The position numbers and the translations under genes were made by a program. Below the pieces are notes generated by a model, which made no database searches, was not told the origin of the DNA, and saw nothing but the letters and a program-made list of their open reading frames with translations. Positions 51,475 to 60,255 of a stretch of DNA of 64,000 nucleotides are shown here, one piece after another. The DNA is from Massilia sp. 9096 (GTDB lineage Bacteria; Pseudomonadota; Gammaproteobacteria; Burkholderiales; Burkholderiaceae_D), in the NCBI RefSeq assembly GCF_000745265.1, contig NZ_JQNN01000001.1, forward strand, positions 3,100,001-3,164,000, read 5' to 3'. Each line of letters opens with the position of its first letter. The first letter of the stretch is position 1.

Positions 51475-52353
51475 TTATTTCAGCAGGTTCAACAGGTAAC
51501 TGCCGTAGCCGTTCTTGCACAGCGGCGCGGCCAGCCGGGCCAACGCCTCGGCATCGATCCAGCCCTGGCGGAAGGCGATCTCTTCCGGACACGCCACTTG
51601 CAGGCCCTGGCGCTTTTGCAGCGTCGCGATGAAGCTGGCGGCTTCCAGCAGGCTATCATGGGTGCCGGTGTCGAGCCAGGCGAAGCCGCGGCCCATGATC
51701 TCGACGTCGAGCCGGCCGCGCGTCAGGTAGGTCTGGTTGATGTCGGTGATTTCGAGTTCGCCGCGCGCCGAAGGCTGGATGTCGGCGGCGATCGAGCAGA
51801 CCTCGTTGTCATAGAAATACAGCCCGGTGACCGCATAGTTCGACTTCGGCGTCTTCGGCTTTTCTTCGATGCTCAGCGCATGGCGCCTGGCGTCGAACTC
51901 GACCACGCCGTAGCGTTCCGGATCTTGCACGTGGTAGGCGAACACGGTCGCACCGTCGACGCGCGCATTGGCGTTGTGCAGCTGCTTGACCAGGTCGTGG
52001 CCATAGAAAATGTTATCTCCGAGCACCAGCGCACTCGGGTCAGTGCCGATGAAGTCCTTGCCGATGATGAAGGCCTGGGCCAGCCCATCCGGGCTCGGCT
52101 GGACCGCGTAGCCGATATTCATGCCCCACTGGCTGCCGTCGCCGAGCAGGTCGGCGAAGCGCGCCGAGTCGTAGGGCGTGGTGATCAAGAGGATGTCGCG
52201 GATGCCGCTCAGCATCAGCGTGCTGAACGGGTAGTACACCATCGGTTTGTCGTACACCGGCATCAATTGCTTGCTGACCGCCTGGGTCACCGGGTACAGG
52301 CGCGACCCCGAGCCGCCGGCCAGGATGATGCCTTTTCGTTTTGTGATGGACAT
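51475..52353 (-). CDS. rfbA: Glucose-1-phosphate thymidylyltransferase
   Basis: A 292-residue nucleotidyltransferase, first step of dTDP-L-rhamnose synthesis: dTTP plus glucose 1-phosphate gives dTDP-glucose. The N-terminal signature is [21 protein letters not shown] and then [20 protein letters not shown], and [12 protein letters not shown] and [15 protein letters not shown] are conserved. Length is standard. It follows rfbD by 18 bases. Confidence 0.97.
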   Translation of the reverse strand: MSITKRKGIILAGGSGSRLYPVTQAVSKQLMPVYDKPMVYYPFSTLMLSGIRDILLITTPYDSARFADLLGDGSQWGMNIGYAVQPSPDGLAQAFIIGKDFIGTDPSALVLGDNIFYGHDLVKQLHNANARVDGATVFAYHVQDPERYGVVEFDARRHALSIEEKPKTPKSNYAVTGLYFYDNEVCSIAADIQPSARGELEITDINQTYLTRGRLDVEIMGRGFAWLDTGTHDSLLEAASFIATLQKRQGLQVACPEEIAFRQGWIDAEALARLAAPLCKNGYGSYLLNLLK

Positions 52354-52371
52354 GGGGTTCTCGGCGAAAAC

Positions 52372-53262
52372 TCAGAAGATGTGTCGAAGCACCTGGCGCA
52401 CGCCCTCCTGCCAGGGCGGCAAATCGAGATCGAAGGTGCTGCGCAAGCGCCCGGTGTCGAGCCGGGAATTGAGCGGACGCCGCGCCGGCGTCGGATAGTG
52501 CGCGGTCGTGACGGGTATGACGGCCTCCGGCGTCGCCTTCAAGGGCTTGCCGGCGGCAATCGCCTCGGCGATCACGAAGCGGGCGTAATCGTACCATGTG
52601 GTCTCGCCGGCAGCGGCAGCGTGATAAATACCATACGGAAAGCCCTCGCCCTGGCGCGCGCGCGCGTGCCGGCGCACGAGCTGCGCGCTGACGTCGGCCA
52701 GCAGCGCGGCCGAGGTCGGCGCGCCATGCTGGTCGGCGACCACGTTCAGGCGCTCGTGTTCGGCGGCCAGGCGCAGCATGGTCTTGGCGAAATTGGCGCC
52801 GTGCACGCCGAGCACCCAGCTGGTACGCAGGATCAGGTGGCGCGGATTCGCCGCCGCCAGCGCGCGCTCGCCGTCCAGCTTGCTGCGCCCGTACACGTTC
52901 CGCGGGTTCGGCAGGTCGTCCTCGCGGTAGGCGCCCTCCTTGCAGCCGTCGAACACGTAATCGGTCGAGTAATGCAGCACCAGCGCCCCCAGGCGCGCGC
53001 CCTCCTCGCCCAGGATGCGCGGCGCCTCGGCATTCACCGCGAACGCGGCGGCCGGCTCGGATTCGGCCCGGTCGACCGCGGTGTAGGCGGCCGGGTTGAC
53101 GATGGCGTCGGGCGCGACCGCACGCAAGCACGCGCGCAAGGCGGCGGCGTCGGCCAGGTCGCAGTCGTCGCGGCCCAGCGCCACGAGCTCGCCCAGCGGC
53201 GCCAGGGCGCGCCGCAATTCGAAGCCGAGCTGGCCGTTTTTGCCGGTGAGCAGAATTTTCAA
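52372..53262 (-). CDS. rfbD: dTDP-4-dehydrorhamnose reductase
   Basis: A 296-residue short-chain dehydrogenase, last step of dTDP-L-rhamnose synthesis. The nucleotide-binding motif is LTGKNGQLGFEL, STDYVFDG is followed by the catalytic YGRSK (Tyr and Lys), and RTSWVLGVHGANFAKTML is typical. It is two bases after rfbB, so the two are coupled. Confidence 0.96.
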   Translation of the reverse strand: MKILLTGKNGQLGFELRRALAPLGELVALGRDDCDLADAAALRACLRAVAPDAIVNPAAYTAVDRAESEPAAAFAVNAEAPRILGEEGARLGALVLHYSTDYVFDGCKEGAYREDDLPNPRNVYGRSKLDGERALAAANPRHLILRTSWVLGVHGANFAKTMLRLAAEHERLNVVADQHGAPTSAALLADVSAQLVRRHARARQGEGFPYGIYHAAAAGETTWYDYARFVIAEAIAAGKPLKATPEAVIPVTTAHYPTPARRPLNSRLDTGRLRSTFDLDLPPWQEGVRQVLRHIF

Positions 53263-53263
53263 G

Positions 53264-54322
53264 TCAAACTCCGTACTGCCGGCCTACCCAGTTGCGGTAG
53301 GCGCCGCTGGTCACGTTGCGCACCCAGTCCGGGTTGTCGAGATACCACCGGACGGTCTTGCGGATGCCCGACTCGAAAGTCTCGAGCGGCTTCCAGCCCA
53401 GTTCGCGCTCAAGCCTGGTGGCGTCGATCGCGTAACGGCGGTCGTGGCCGGGCCGGTCGGCCACGAACGTCATCTGCGATTTATAGGACTGGCCGTCGGC
53501 GCGCGCTTGGAACTCATCCAGCAGCTCGCACAACATGCTTACGACCTCCAGATTGGTCTTTTCGTTCCACCCGCCGACGTTGTAGACCTCGCCCACCCGG
53601 CCCGCTTCGAGCACGCGGCGGATCGCCGCGCAATGGTCTTTCACGTACAGCCAGTCGCGCACCTGGCGGCCGTCGCCGTAGATCGGCAGCGGCTTGCCGG
53701 CCAGCGCGTTGTGGATGCACAGCGGGATCAGCTTTTCCGGAAAGTGATACGGCCCATAGTTATTAGAGCAATTGGTCGTCAGCACCGGCAAGCCGTAGGT
53801 ATGGTGGTAGGCGCGCACCAGGTGGTCGCTGGCGGCCTTGCTGGCCGAGTACGGGCTGTTCGGCTGGTAGCGGTGCGTCTCGCTGAAGGCCGGCTCGTCC
53901 GCCCCCAGCGAGCCGTAGACTTCGTCGGTGGAGACGTGCAGGAAACGGAACGCGGCCTTCTCGACAGCCGGCAGCGCACTCCAGTGGGCGCGCACCGCCT
54001 CCAGCAGATGGAAGGTGCCGACAATATTGGTCTGGATAAAATCTTCGGGGCCGTGGATGCTGCGGTCGACGTGGCTTTCGGCGGCAAAATTGATCACGGC
54101 GCGCGGGCGGTGCTCGCGCAGCAGGCGCGCGACCAGTTCGACGTCGCCGATATCGCCCTTGACGAACAGGTGGCGCGGGTTGCCCGCCAAGCTGGCCAGG
54201 TTCTCGAGGTTGCCGGCATAGGTCAACTTGTCGAGATTGACGACCGGCTCGTTCGAGGCGGCGCACCAGTCGAGGACGAAATTACTGCCAATAAAGCCGG
54301 CGCCGCCGGTGGTTAATATCAT
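53264..54322 (-). CDS. rfbB: dTDP-glucose 4,6-dehydratase
   Basis: A 352-residue enzyme, second step of dTDP-L-rhamnose synthesis. It starts [19 protein letters not shown] (the NAD-binding motif), with the catalytic Tyr/Lys in [12 protein letters not shown] and the motif [13 protein letters not shown] 54322 is preceded by GGAG at seven bases; extending to 54361 adds residues not seen in the family. It heads the rfbBDAC unit. The rhamnose could go to O-antigen, other surface glycans or flagellin modification; no glycosyltransferase is in the window to decide. Confidence 0.97.
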   Translation of the reverse strand: MILTTGGAGFIGSNFVLDWCAASNEPVVNLDKLTYAGNLENLASLAGNPRHLFVKGDIGDVELVARLLREHRPRAVINFAAESHVDRSIHGPEDFIQTNIVGTFHLLEAVRAHWSALPAVEKAAFRFLHVSTDEVYGSLGADEPAFSETHRYQPNSPYSASKAASDHLVRAYHHTYGLPVLTTNCSNNYGPYHFPEKLIPLCIHNALAGKPLPIYGDGRQVRDWLYVKDHCAAIRRVLEAGRVGEVYNVGGWNEKTNLEVVSMLCELLDEFQARADGQSYKSQMTFVADRPGHDRRYAIDATRLERELGWKPLETFESGIRKTVRWYLDNPDWVRNVTSGAYRNWVGRQYGV

Positions 54323-54371
54323 CGCGTGCTCCATCGAGTGGGCCGGCATGCAGCCGCTCACATCATACTTG

Positions 54372-55367
54372 CTATGACGCGTCCGCTTCCAGCCGCGCCA
54401 CCTTCTGCTCGATCGCGCCGAACAGCGACTTGCCCTGCTCGTCCAGCATCTCGATGCGGATCGTGTCGCCGAAGCGCATAAATTGCGTCACCGCAGACCC
54501 ATGCTCGATCGTCTCCAGGCAGCGCTGCTCGGCGATGCACGAGTAACCTTTTGAGGCGTCCTTGTTGGACACCGTCCCCGAGCCGACGATGCTGCCGGCG
54601 CGCACGTTGCGCGTCTTGGCCAGGTGGGCAATCAGTTGTGGGAAGTTGAACACCATGTCGACGCCGGCGTCCGGCTGGCCCACGGGGCGGCCGTTCCAGA
54701 TCGAACGCAGGGGCAGGTGGACTTTGCCGCCTTTCCACGCATCGCCGAGTTCGTCCGGCGTGACCGCCACCGGCGCGAAGCTGGTCGCAGGCTTCGATTG
54801 CAGGAAGCCGAAGCCCTTGGCCAGCTCGTCCGGGATGAGGTTGCGCAGCGAAACGTCGTTGACCAGGGTGAGCAGGCGGATCTGGCGGTAGGCCTCGTCG
54901 GGCGTCGCGCCCATCGGCACGTCGCCGGTGACGACGGCCACTTCGGCTTCGAAATCGATGCCCCACTCCTCGCGCGCCAGCACGATATCATCCTGCGGGC
55001 CCAGGAAATCGTCGCTGCCGCCCTGGTACATCAGCGGCTCTTCCCAGAACGAGGCCGGCATCCCGGCGCCGCGCGCCTTGCGCACCAGTTCGACGTGGTT
55101 GACGTAGGCCGAGCCGTCGGCCCATTGGTAGGCGCGCGGTAGCGGCGCCATGCAGCGGCCCGGGTCGAACTCGAAGCTGCGCCGTGCGCGGCCGGCATTG
55201 AGTTCGTCGTACAGGAACGCGAGCTGGGGCGCGACGAAGGCCCAGTCGTCGAGCGCCGCCTGCAGGGTCGGGGCGATGCCGTCGGCGATGTGGGCGGTCT
55301 TCAGGTCGCGTGCGACCACGGCGAGCTGGCCGTCGCGCGAACCGTCCTTCAGGGTGGCAAGTTTCAT
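54372..55367 (-). CDS. Fumarylacetoacetate hydrolase family protein
   Basis: A 331-residue metal-dependent hydrolase with the FAH fold. Metal-binding acids are visible in [16 protein letters not shown] and [12 protein letters not shown], and the end of the fold has [13 protein letters not shown] and [11 protein letters not shown]. The N-terminal 70 residues form the smaller FAH N-domain typical of the tyrosine pathway branch, so fumarylacetoacetase activity is possible, but other beta-diketone or acylpyruvate hydrolases look similar. No other aromatic catabolism gene is adjacent. Confidence 0.9.
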   Translation of the reverse strand: MKLATLKDGSRDGQLAVVARDLKTAHIADGIAPTLQAALDDWAFVAPQLAFLYDELNAGRARRSFEFDPGRCMAPLPRAYQWADGSAYVNHVELVRKARGAGMPASFWEEPLMYQGGSDDFLGPQDDIVLAREEWGIDFEAEVAVVTGDVPMGATPDEAYRQIRLLTLVNDVSLRNLIPDELAKGFGFLQSKPATSFAPVAVTPDELGDAWKGGKVHLPLRSIWNGRPVGQPDAGVDMVFNFPQLIAHLAKTRNVRAGSIVGSGTVSNKDASKGYSCIAEQRCLETIEHGSAVTQFMRFGDTIRIEMLDEQGKSLFGAIEQKVARLEADAS

Positions 55368-55453
55368 GGCAAACGATGGGCGGTGGGTAGCGCGCCATTG
55401 TATTGCACTGCTGCATCGCCGTCACGCCGCGCCTGCGCGCCGCCGGCCCGCCC

Positions 55454-56578
55454 TTAGAACGTGCCGAGCACGCCGATGCCGGCCACGTTCTGGTAATAGT
55501 TATAGTCGATCAGGCTCTGTCCGTAGCCCGAGAACAGCTGGGCATAGCCCTTGAAGTGGCCGGCCAGCGGCCAGGCATAGCCGAGCTGCACGGCGCCGCG
55601 CCCGGTCGAGAAGTTGTGGCGCACCAGGGCCGAGTAATCGCTGCCGTTGTGGCGATAGGTGACGTTGACGTCGCCATGGCCCATGTAGTTGACGATGTCC
55701 GGATTGTCGTCTTCCGGCGCCGATTCATTGATGCGCTTCCATACGCGCCCCATCACGGTCCACCCGTCGCGCTCGAGTCCAACCTGGGCGTAGACGCGGT
55801 TCCAGCTGCGCGACAGCGTCGACGATTGTCCGTTCGATTGGTGCACGATACCCAGATTAAAGAGCCGCGCATTCATGCCGAGTACACTGAAGTTCAGCGG
55901 CGTCACGATCATCAGCTCGGGCTGGTAATTGGTCTCGCGGAACGGGCTGGAGGCCTTGTGGTTCGAGGCCTGCCAGAAGCTGTTCTGGGTATAGCCGAAC
56001 CACACGTCCACCGGCTTGTTGAAGGCGTTTTCGATCAGCTTGAGCTTGAAGCCCAGCTGGAACACCAGTTCCGAGTGCGCCAGGCCGGTGCCGAGGTCGC
56101 TGATGTCGCGGAAAGGCTTGTACGGCGCATCGTTCGGATGCGCGGTGCGGGTGGCGATCAGGTAGGTCGGCGCATGTGGCCGGAAGTCGAACACGCCGCG
56201 CTTGTGCGCCGCGTCGAGCTCCCAGTAATCGGCCAGGCTGAAGCCCGACACCGGCTGCGCCGACGCATCGGACACGGCCTTGATCGGCGACTCGGCCGGC
56301 TTGGCGGGCACGACGGCCACGGGCGTACCCGGCGCAACCGGCGCAACCGGCGCCGCCACCTGCACACTGTCCACGGACGCCGCTGGCGTCGGAACGGCAT
56401 TCGCGCGCGCGAGGCGGTCGTAGCAAGCAAGGCGCTGCGCGTCCTCGGCGATGTTGACGCAGCCGCCCAAGGCGGCGGGCTGGGCGGCCGATTGGGTGGC
56501 GTCAGGCTGCTGGGCCGAGGCCGCGGTCAGGTAGAGGAAAGGCAGGCAAGCAAGGAATCGGTAAGGTCGCGGCGGCAT
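55454..56578 (-). CDS. pldA: Outer-membrane phospholipase A
   Basis: A 374-residue outer-membrane beta-barrel enzyme. A signal peptide (about 1-22, ending ASAQ) and an Ala/Pro-rich linker (about 60-100) precede the barrel. The OMPLA active site is clear in HQSNGQSSTLSRSWNRVYAQ: His, Ser and Asn in the known spacing. The C-terminus ends in Phe (GIGVLGTF), as expected for barrel assembly. It hydrolyses phospholipids that reach the outer leaflet when the membrane is disturbed. The start at 56578 (MPPRPYRF) is chosen because the signal peptide begins there. It is somewhat longer than the enterobacterial enzyme (289) because of the linker. Confidence 0.93.
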   Translation of the reverse strand: MPPRPYRFLACLPFLYLTAASAQQPDATQSAAQPAALGGCVNIAEDAQRLACYDRLARANAVPTPAASVDSVQVAAPVAPVAPGTPVAVVPAKPAESPIKAVSDASAQPVSGFSLADYWELDAAHKRGVFDFRPHAPTYLIATRTAHPNDAPYKPFRDISDLGTGLAHSELVFQLGFKLKLIENAFNKPVDVWFGYTQNSFWQASNHKASSPFRETNYQPELMIVTPLNFSVLGMNARLFNLGIVHQSNGQSSTLSRSWNRVYAQVGLERDGWTVMGRVWKRINESAPEDDNPDIVNYMGHGDVNVTYRHNGSDYSALVRHNFSTGRGAVQLGYAWPLAGHFKGYAQLFSGYGQSLIDYNYYQNVAGIGVLGTF

Positions 56579-56742
56579 TATCGTCGTTCCGGCCGAGCAG
56601 GCGAACCTGCCGAGCCGGTCAATGTTGGCAAAATTAGAACGATGAGTGTTGCGGAAAATCGCCGGCGGCGTCGCACGACAGACTTGGCGTCCGCAGTCCG
56701 CCAGTACGGCAAGACAATGCAACGCCGCCATGGGGGATTTTG

Positions 56743-57465
56743 TCAGGCGCCCGCGGGTACGAGCAGGTCGAGTTGCGCCTGATCCAGGTAGCACCATTCG
56801 CCCTCGCCGAGGCCGAGCGATTCGAGCGTCAAGCCGCCGATCTGCGAGCGGTGCAAGGCCGCGCAATGGTTGCCGGCGGCCGCCAGCATGCGCTTGACCT
56901 GATGATATTTACCCTGTTCGAGCACGATCTCGAGCAGGTGCTCGCCGCGCTGCACGCAGGTGACGGCCGCCAGCGGCGCCGGTTCGTCGTGCAACTGCAC
57001 GCCGGCCAGCAGCTGCTCGACCAGGGCCGGCGTCACCGGATCCTGGGTCGTGGCCTGGTAGACCTTGGGAATATGCCGCTTGGGCGAAGATTGCGCGTGG
57101 ATGAAAGGACCATCGTCGGACATCAGCAGCAGGCCGGTGGTGTCGTGGTCGAGACGGCCGACCGGCTGCACGTCGCGCCAGGTGAACTGTTCCGGCAGCA
57201 AGGTCAGCACGCCGGGATGGTGGCTCGGCTTGCGCGAGCATTCGAAGTTGGCCGGCTTGTACAGCGCGATGTAGACGCGCTCGCGGTATACCCATTCTTC
57301 ATCGAAGACGGTCAGCACCAAGCCATCGGTTTCGACCGGCGTCTTGTAATTGTCGTGCGTCTCGCCATTGATGGCGACGTCGCCATCCTCGATCAGGGCG
57401 CGGCAGTACTTGCGCGTGCCAAAACCTTGCGATTGCAGCACACGGTCCAGGGATAGTTTACTCAT
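56743..57465 (-). CDS. RsuA-family rRNA pseudouridine synthase
   Basis: A 240-residue enzyme with an N-terminal S4 RNA-binding domain (about 4-55, SLDRVLQSQGFGTRKYCRALI) and the catalytic domain with Asp106 in VGRLDHDTTGLLLMSDDG. By family it isomerises uridine in 16S or 23S rRNA; RsuA (U516 of 16S) is the most likely member, but RluB/E/F relatives cannot be excluded by eye. The start at 57465 puts the S4 domain at the N-terminus. Upstream 57466-57726 is an AT-richer control region. Confidence 0.9.
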   Translation of the reverse strand: MSKLSLDRVLQSQGFGTRKYCRALIEDGDVAINGETHDNYKTPVETDGLVLTVFDEEWVYRERVYIALYKPANFECSRKPSHHPGVLTLLPEQFTWRDVQPVGRLDHDTTGLLLMSDDGPFIHAQSSPKRHIPKVYQATTQDPVTPALVEQLLAGVQLHDEPAPLAAVTCVQRGEHLLEIVLEQGKYHQVKRMLAAAGNHCAALHRSQIGGLTLESLGLGEGEWCYLDQAQLDLLVPAGA

Positions 57466-57637
57466 GGCCGGCACTTTAACAGAAGGCTTATCCAAGGCAA
57501 AGAAGGCTTTTCCGAAAACGTTTGCGTAAAAAAGCAAGCCGCCAAACGGTCGAGAGCAAACGTTTCAACGATAAGCAAGAACTCGTTTGACACATGTCAA
57601 GCTTCCCGTTGTCCTCATTGATAGACTGAAACCTCGT

Positions 57638-57703
57638 TAGGAATTGGACTACACGTTCTTCAGGTAGGACTACCACCCAACGACATGTAGGAGAAATTCT
57701 TAC
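57638..57703. promoter_or_regulatory. Array of three TAGGA-containing motifs
   Basis: TTAGGA (57637-57642), GTAGGACTAC (57664-57673, a palindrome around GA) and GTAGGAGAAATTCTTAC (57687-57703, able to pair end to end with G-U wobbles) occur 23-27 bases apart. GGACTAC also appears at 57646-57652. Regular spacing suggests binding of a regulator, perhaps a LuxR-type or two-component response regulator. It lies between the divergent pseudouridine synthase and a small orphan gene. Confidence 0.45.
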
Positions 57704-57726
57704 GAACTCAACCGTACGAGGCACAC

Positions 57727-58068
57727 GTGCAGATCGAAAAAAAACATTGCTATAGCACTCTTCCGGCGTCCGCGGCCATACGCTGCGGCACGACGGTGGC
57801 TCAACATCACGCTTCGCTGTTTCCAACCCGGATCGCACTCGCGCGCTGGACGCGCGGCGGCGACATTCCCCACGTCCATGCCGCCGAGCAGAACATGCCG
57901 ATGCGCGCCGCCTGGTACGCCGAAGCCCAGCAGCACTTCCAGAGCTGGCTCGACGCCGGCGGCTTCCATCGTGCCGACGACAGCCTCGATTGCGCGCTGG
58001 ACGGGGCCGGCATGCCCTTCCCGGTCCCCGGCATCGCCAGCTGGCCCGCGGCCGATGGCGAAAAATGA
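57727..58068 (+). CDS. Small hypothetical protein
   Basis: A 113-residue protein that I do not recognise. It starts at a GTG with GAGG six bases upstream. It has no signal peptide or membrane segment, is rich in Ala, His and Trp (SLFPTRIALARW, AAWYAEAQQHFQSWLDAGGF) and resembles small regulatory proteins only vaguely. Support is the good ribosome site and the motif array upstream; an open frame of similar length exists on the other strand, so this remains tentative. Confidence 0.5.
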   Translation: MQIEKKHCYSTLPASAAIRCGTTVAQHHASLFPTRIALARWTRGGDIPHVHAAEQNMPMRAAWYAEAQQHFQSWLDAGGFHRADDSLDCALDGAGMPFPVPGIASWPAADGEK

Positions 58069-58095
58069 TAGCGGAATCATGACTCGATGATCATG

Positions 58096-58130
58096 TAAAA
58101 CGAAAACGGCAGCTTGCGCGGCCGCTTTCG
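58096..58130 (-). terminator. Intrinsic terminator of the rluC-gph-Rieske-peptidase operon
   Basis: On the minus strand CGAAAGCGGC (58130-58121) pairs with GCCGTTTTCG (58110-58101) with one mismatch and a 10-base loop, then TTTT. It is 22 bases after the S49 peptidase stop. Between the stop and the stem lies a direct repeat of TCAGCGCAGGCTNG (58138-58151 and 58152-58165); the second copy includes the stop codon. Confidence 0.75.
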
Positions 58131-58151
58131 TCTGCCTTCAGCGCAGGCTCG

Positions 58152-59180
58152 TCAGCGCAGGCTAGGTACGGCGCCGCGGTAGATCGACTGCACCGCTCCC
58201 GCGCCGACCGAGGCGCCAAATTTCTTCAGCACCCGCTCCGGCAAGCCTTCGTGGGCCGTGTAGTCGATAATGTCCTCGGCCTTGACGACGTCGCGCGCCA
58301 CCGTGTCCACCGTGCCGAACCCGTCCGCCAACCCCATGTCGACGGCCTTGGCGCCGGTCCAGTACAGTCCCGAGAAAATCTCCGGGGTTTCCTTCAGGCG
58401 CTTGCCGCGGCCGGCGCGCACCACGGCAATAAATTGCTCGTGGATTTCGTTCAACATCTCGAGTGCGTGCTGCTTCTGCTTGTCGGACTGCGGGCTGAAC
58501 GGATCGAGGAAGCCCTTGTTCTCGCCGGCGGTGAGCAGACGGCGCTCGATGCCGAGCTTGTCCATCAGGCCGGTAAAGCCGAAGCCATCCATCAGCACGC
58601 CGACCGAGCCGACGATACTGGCCTTGTTGACGAAGATCTTGTCGGCCGCTGCGGCGATGTAATACCCGCCCGACGCGCAGATCTCGTCGACCACCACGTA
58701 CAGCGGCTTGTTCGGATAGCCGTGCTTCAAGCGCTGGATCTCGTCGACGATGATGCCGGCCTGCACCGGGCTGCCGCCGGGGCTGTTAATGCGCAGCACG
58801 ATCGCCGCCGAGCCGGGGTCGGAAAAGGCCTTGTTCAGCGCCGGGATCACGGTATCGGCCGAGCCGCTGCCTTCGGTGTCGATGGTGCCGTCGATCTCGA
58901 TCAGGGCCGTGTGGCGGCCCAGCGAATCGATGTCGGAGCCACCGAAGTCGAAGTCGGAATAAGCCCAGATCGCGAAAAATGCCAGCAGGAGAAACGACAG
59001 TTTGAAGAAGATGCCCCAACGGCGCGAGGCGCGCTGCTCGCGCACGGTGGCGAACACCAGGCGCTCGAGGGTATCGCGCTCCCAGTTGTTGAACGTGGGG
59101 GACGTCCCACTTGCCGGGCCACCCGAGGGGCCGCCGGGACGGTTGTCGTTCGGGTTGTCGCTCTTGTTGTTATCGCTCAT
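58152..59180 (-). CDS. S49-family signal peptide peptidase (SppA/SohB-like)
   Basis: A 342-residue inner-membrane serine protease. The N-terminal 30 residues are Asn/Gly/Pro-rich, a membrane helix is at about 57-74, and the protease domain follows. The nucleophile Ser169 is in DEICASGGYYIAAAADKI; the general base is probably Lys221 in LTAGENKGFLDPF. NSPGGSPVQAGIIVDEIQRL is the typical oxyanion-side motif. It probably degrades leftover signal peptides or acts in envelope stress. The start at 59180 is preferred because it gives the usual cytoplasmic tail. It is 10 bases after the Rieske gene. Confidence 0.9.
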   Translation of the reverse strand: MSDNNKSDNPNDNRPGGPSGGPASGTSPTFNNWERDTLERLVFATVREQRASRRWGIFFKLSFLLLAFFAIWAYSDFDFGGSDIDSLGRHTALIEIDGTIDTEGSGSADTVIPALNKAFSDPGSAAIVLRINSPGGSPVQAGIIVDEIQRLKHGYPNKPLYVVVDEICASGGYYIAAAADKIFVNKASIVGSVGVLMDGFGFTGLMDKLGIERRLLTAGENKGFLDPFSPQSDKQKQHALEMLNEIHEQFIAVVRAGRGKRLKETPEIFSGLYWTGAKAVDMGLADGFGTVDTVARDVVKAEDIIDYTAHEGLPERVLKKFGASVGAGAVQSIYRGAVPSLR

Positions 59181-59190
59181 AAAACCTTGA

Positions 59191-59568
59191 TTAGTGGGCC
59201 TCGGGAGGGCGGATGTGCTGGTCCGGCTGCCAGTAAATGCCGTCGTCGGCCTCGCGCACGCCGATCGCACGCAGCTTGGCGCCGCGGCACGGTCCGCCGG
59301 CGCACAGGCCGCTTTCCGGCACGTAGATCGCGCCGTGCGTCGCGCACATCAGGTACATCTTGCTCGACTCGAAGAACTCGCCCTTGAACCAGTCGAGTTC
59401 GACCGGGGCATGGGCGCAGCGGTTCAGGTAAGCGTAGACCTTGCCGCCATGACGGACCGCAAAGCCGGTTGCATCGCCGCCAAAGGCATGGACCGGGAAA
59501 CGCACGCCCTTGCCGCCGTCTTCCAGGGCGTCGGATGCACAGACAAAGATCTCGTTCGCCTCGCTCAT
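59191..59568 (-). CDS. Rieske [2Fe-2S] domain protein
   Basis: A 125-residue ferredoxin-like Rieske protein. Cluster ligands are Cys51 and His53 in NRCAHAPVE, and Cys75 and His78 in LMCATHGAIY. A second Cys-rich stretch GLCAGGPCRGAKL follows, as is usual in small Rieske proteins of this kind. It has no oxygenase domain. The partner is unknown. Its start overlaps the stop of the Gph-like gene by four bases, and the peptidase gene follows, so it is part of a conserved-looking operon whose shared role is unclear. Confidence 0.92.
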   Translation of the reverse strand: MSEANEIFVCASDALEDGGKGVRFPVHAFGGDATGFAVRHGGKVYAYLNRCAHAPVELDWFKGEFFESSKMYLMCATHGAIYVPESGLCAGGPCRGAKLRAIGVREADDGIYWQPDQHIRPPEAH

Positions 59569-60224
59569 GCGTTATCAATAAGCCACTGATGCAGCTCAGG
59601 CACGTTCTTTGCCGAGAACACCGGACGGCATGCCTGCAGCTGCGGCACCGGGTGCGCGCCGTATTCGACGGCGATGCCCGCAGCGCCAGCGTTATTGGCC
59701 ATCAGCAAGTCGTGCGTGGTGTCGCCGATCATAACGGTACGCCGCATGTCCTGGCCAAGTTCCCTTGTCAATTCTTGCAACATTGCCGGATGCGGTTTGG
59801 AAAATGTCTCGTCGGCGCAACGGGTCGCATCGAAGGTCGACAGCAAGCCGGCGGCGTTCAAAGCGCGGTTCAGGCCCACGCGGCTCTTGCCGGTGGCGAC
59901 GGCCAGGAAATAGCCGAGCTGCGACAATTCCTCCAGCATGGCCGGTACGCCCTTGAATAACACCAGTTCATGGTCTTTTGTCAGGAAATGGTAGCGATAG
60001 CGCTCCACCATGCGCGGATACAGTGCGGGATCGATGTCCGGCATCGCCGCCTGCATCGCTTCCGCCAAGCCCAGGCCGATGACGTGCGCCGCGGCGGCGT
60101 CGCTCGGCACCGCCAGTCCCAGGTCCTTGGCGGCCGACTGTATACATTTGACGATGGTGGCGGTGCTGTCCATCAGCGTACCGTCCCAATCGAATACGAT
60201 CAGATCAAATTGCTTTCGTGCCAT
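59565..60224 (-). CDS. HAD hydrolase, phosphoglycolate phosphatase-like
   Basis: A 219-residue HAD phosphatase. Motif I is VFDWDGTLMDS with Asp12 and Asp14, motif II is AVATGKSRVGL, the motif III Lys is in ETFSKPHPAML, and motif IV is VMIGDTTHDLLMANNAGA. A C1 helical cap follows motif I. It resembles Gph, but the true substrate is not shown. GGGAGAC precedes ATG 60224. It lies 31 bases after rluC and overlaps the Rieske gene. Confidence 0.9.
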   Translation of the reverse strand: MARKQFDLIVFDWDGTLMDSTATIVKCIQSAAKDLGLAVPSDAAAAHVIGLGLAEAMQAAMPDIDPALYPRMVERYRYHFLTKDHELVLFKGVPAMLEELSQLGYFLAVATGKSRVGLNRALNAAGLLSTFDATRCADETFSKPHPAMLQELTRELGQDMRRTVMIGDTTHDLLMANNAGAAGIAVEYGAHPVPQLQACRPVFSAKNVPELHQWLIDNA

Positions 60225-60255
60225 GTCTCCCGGCCCCAAGCCGGCTCCTTATTTT

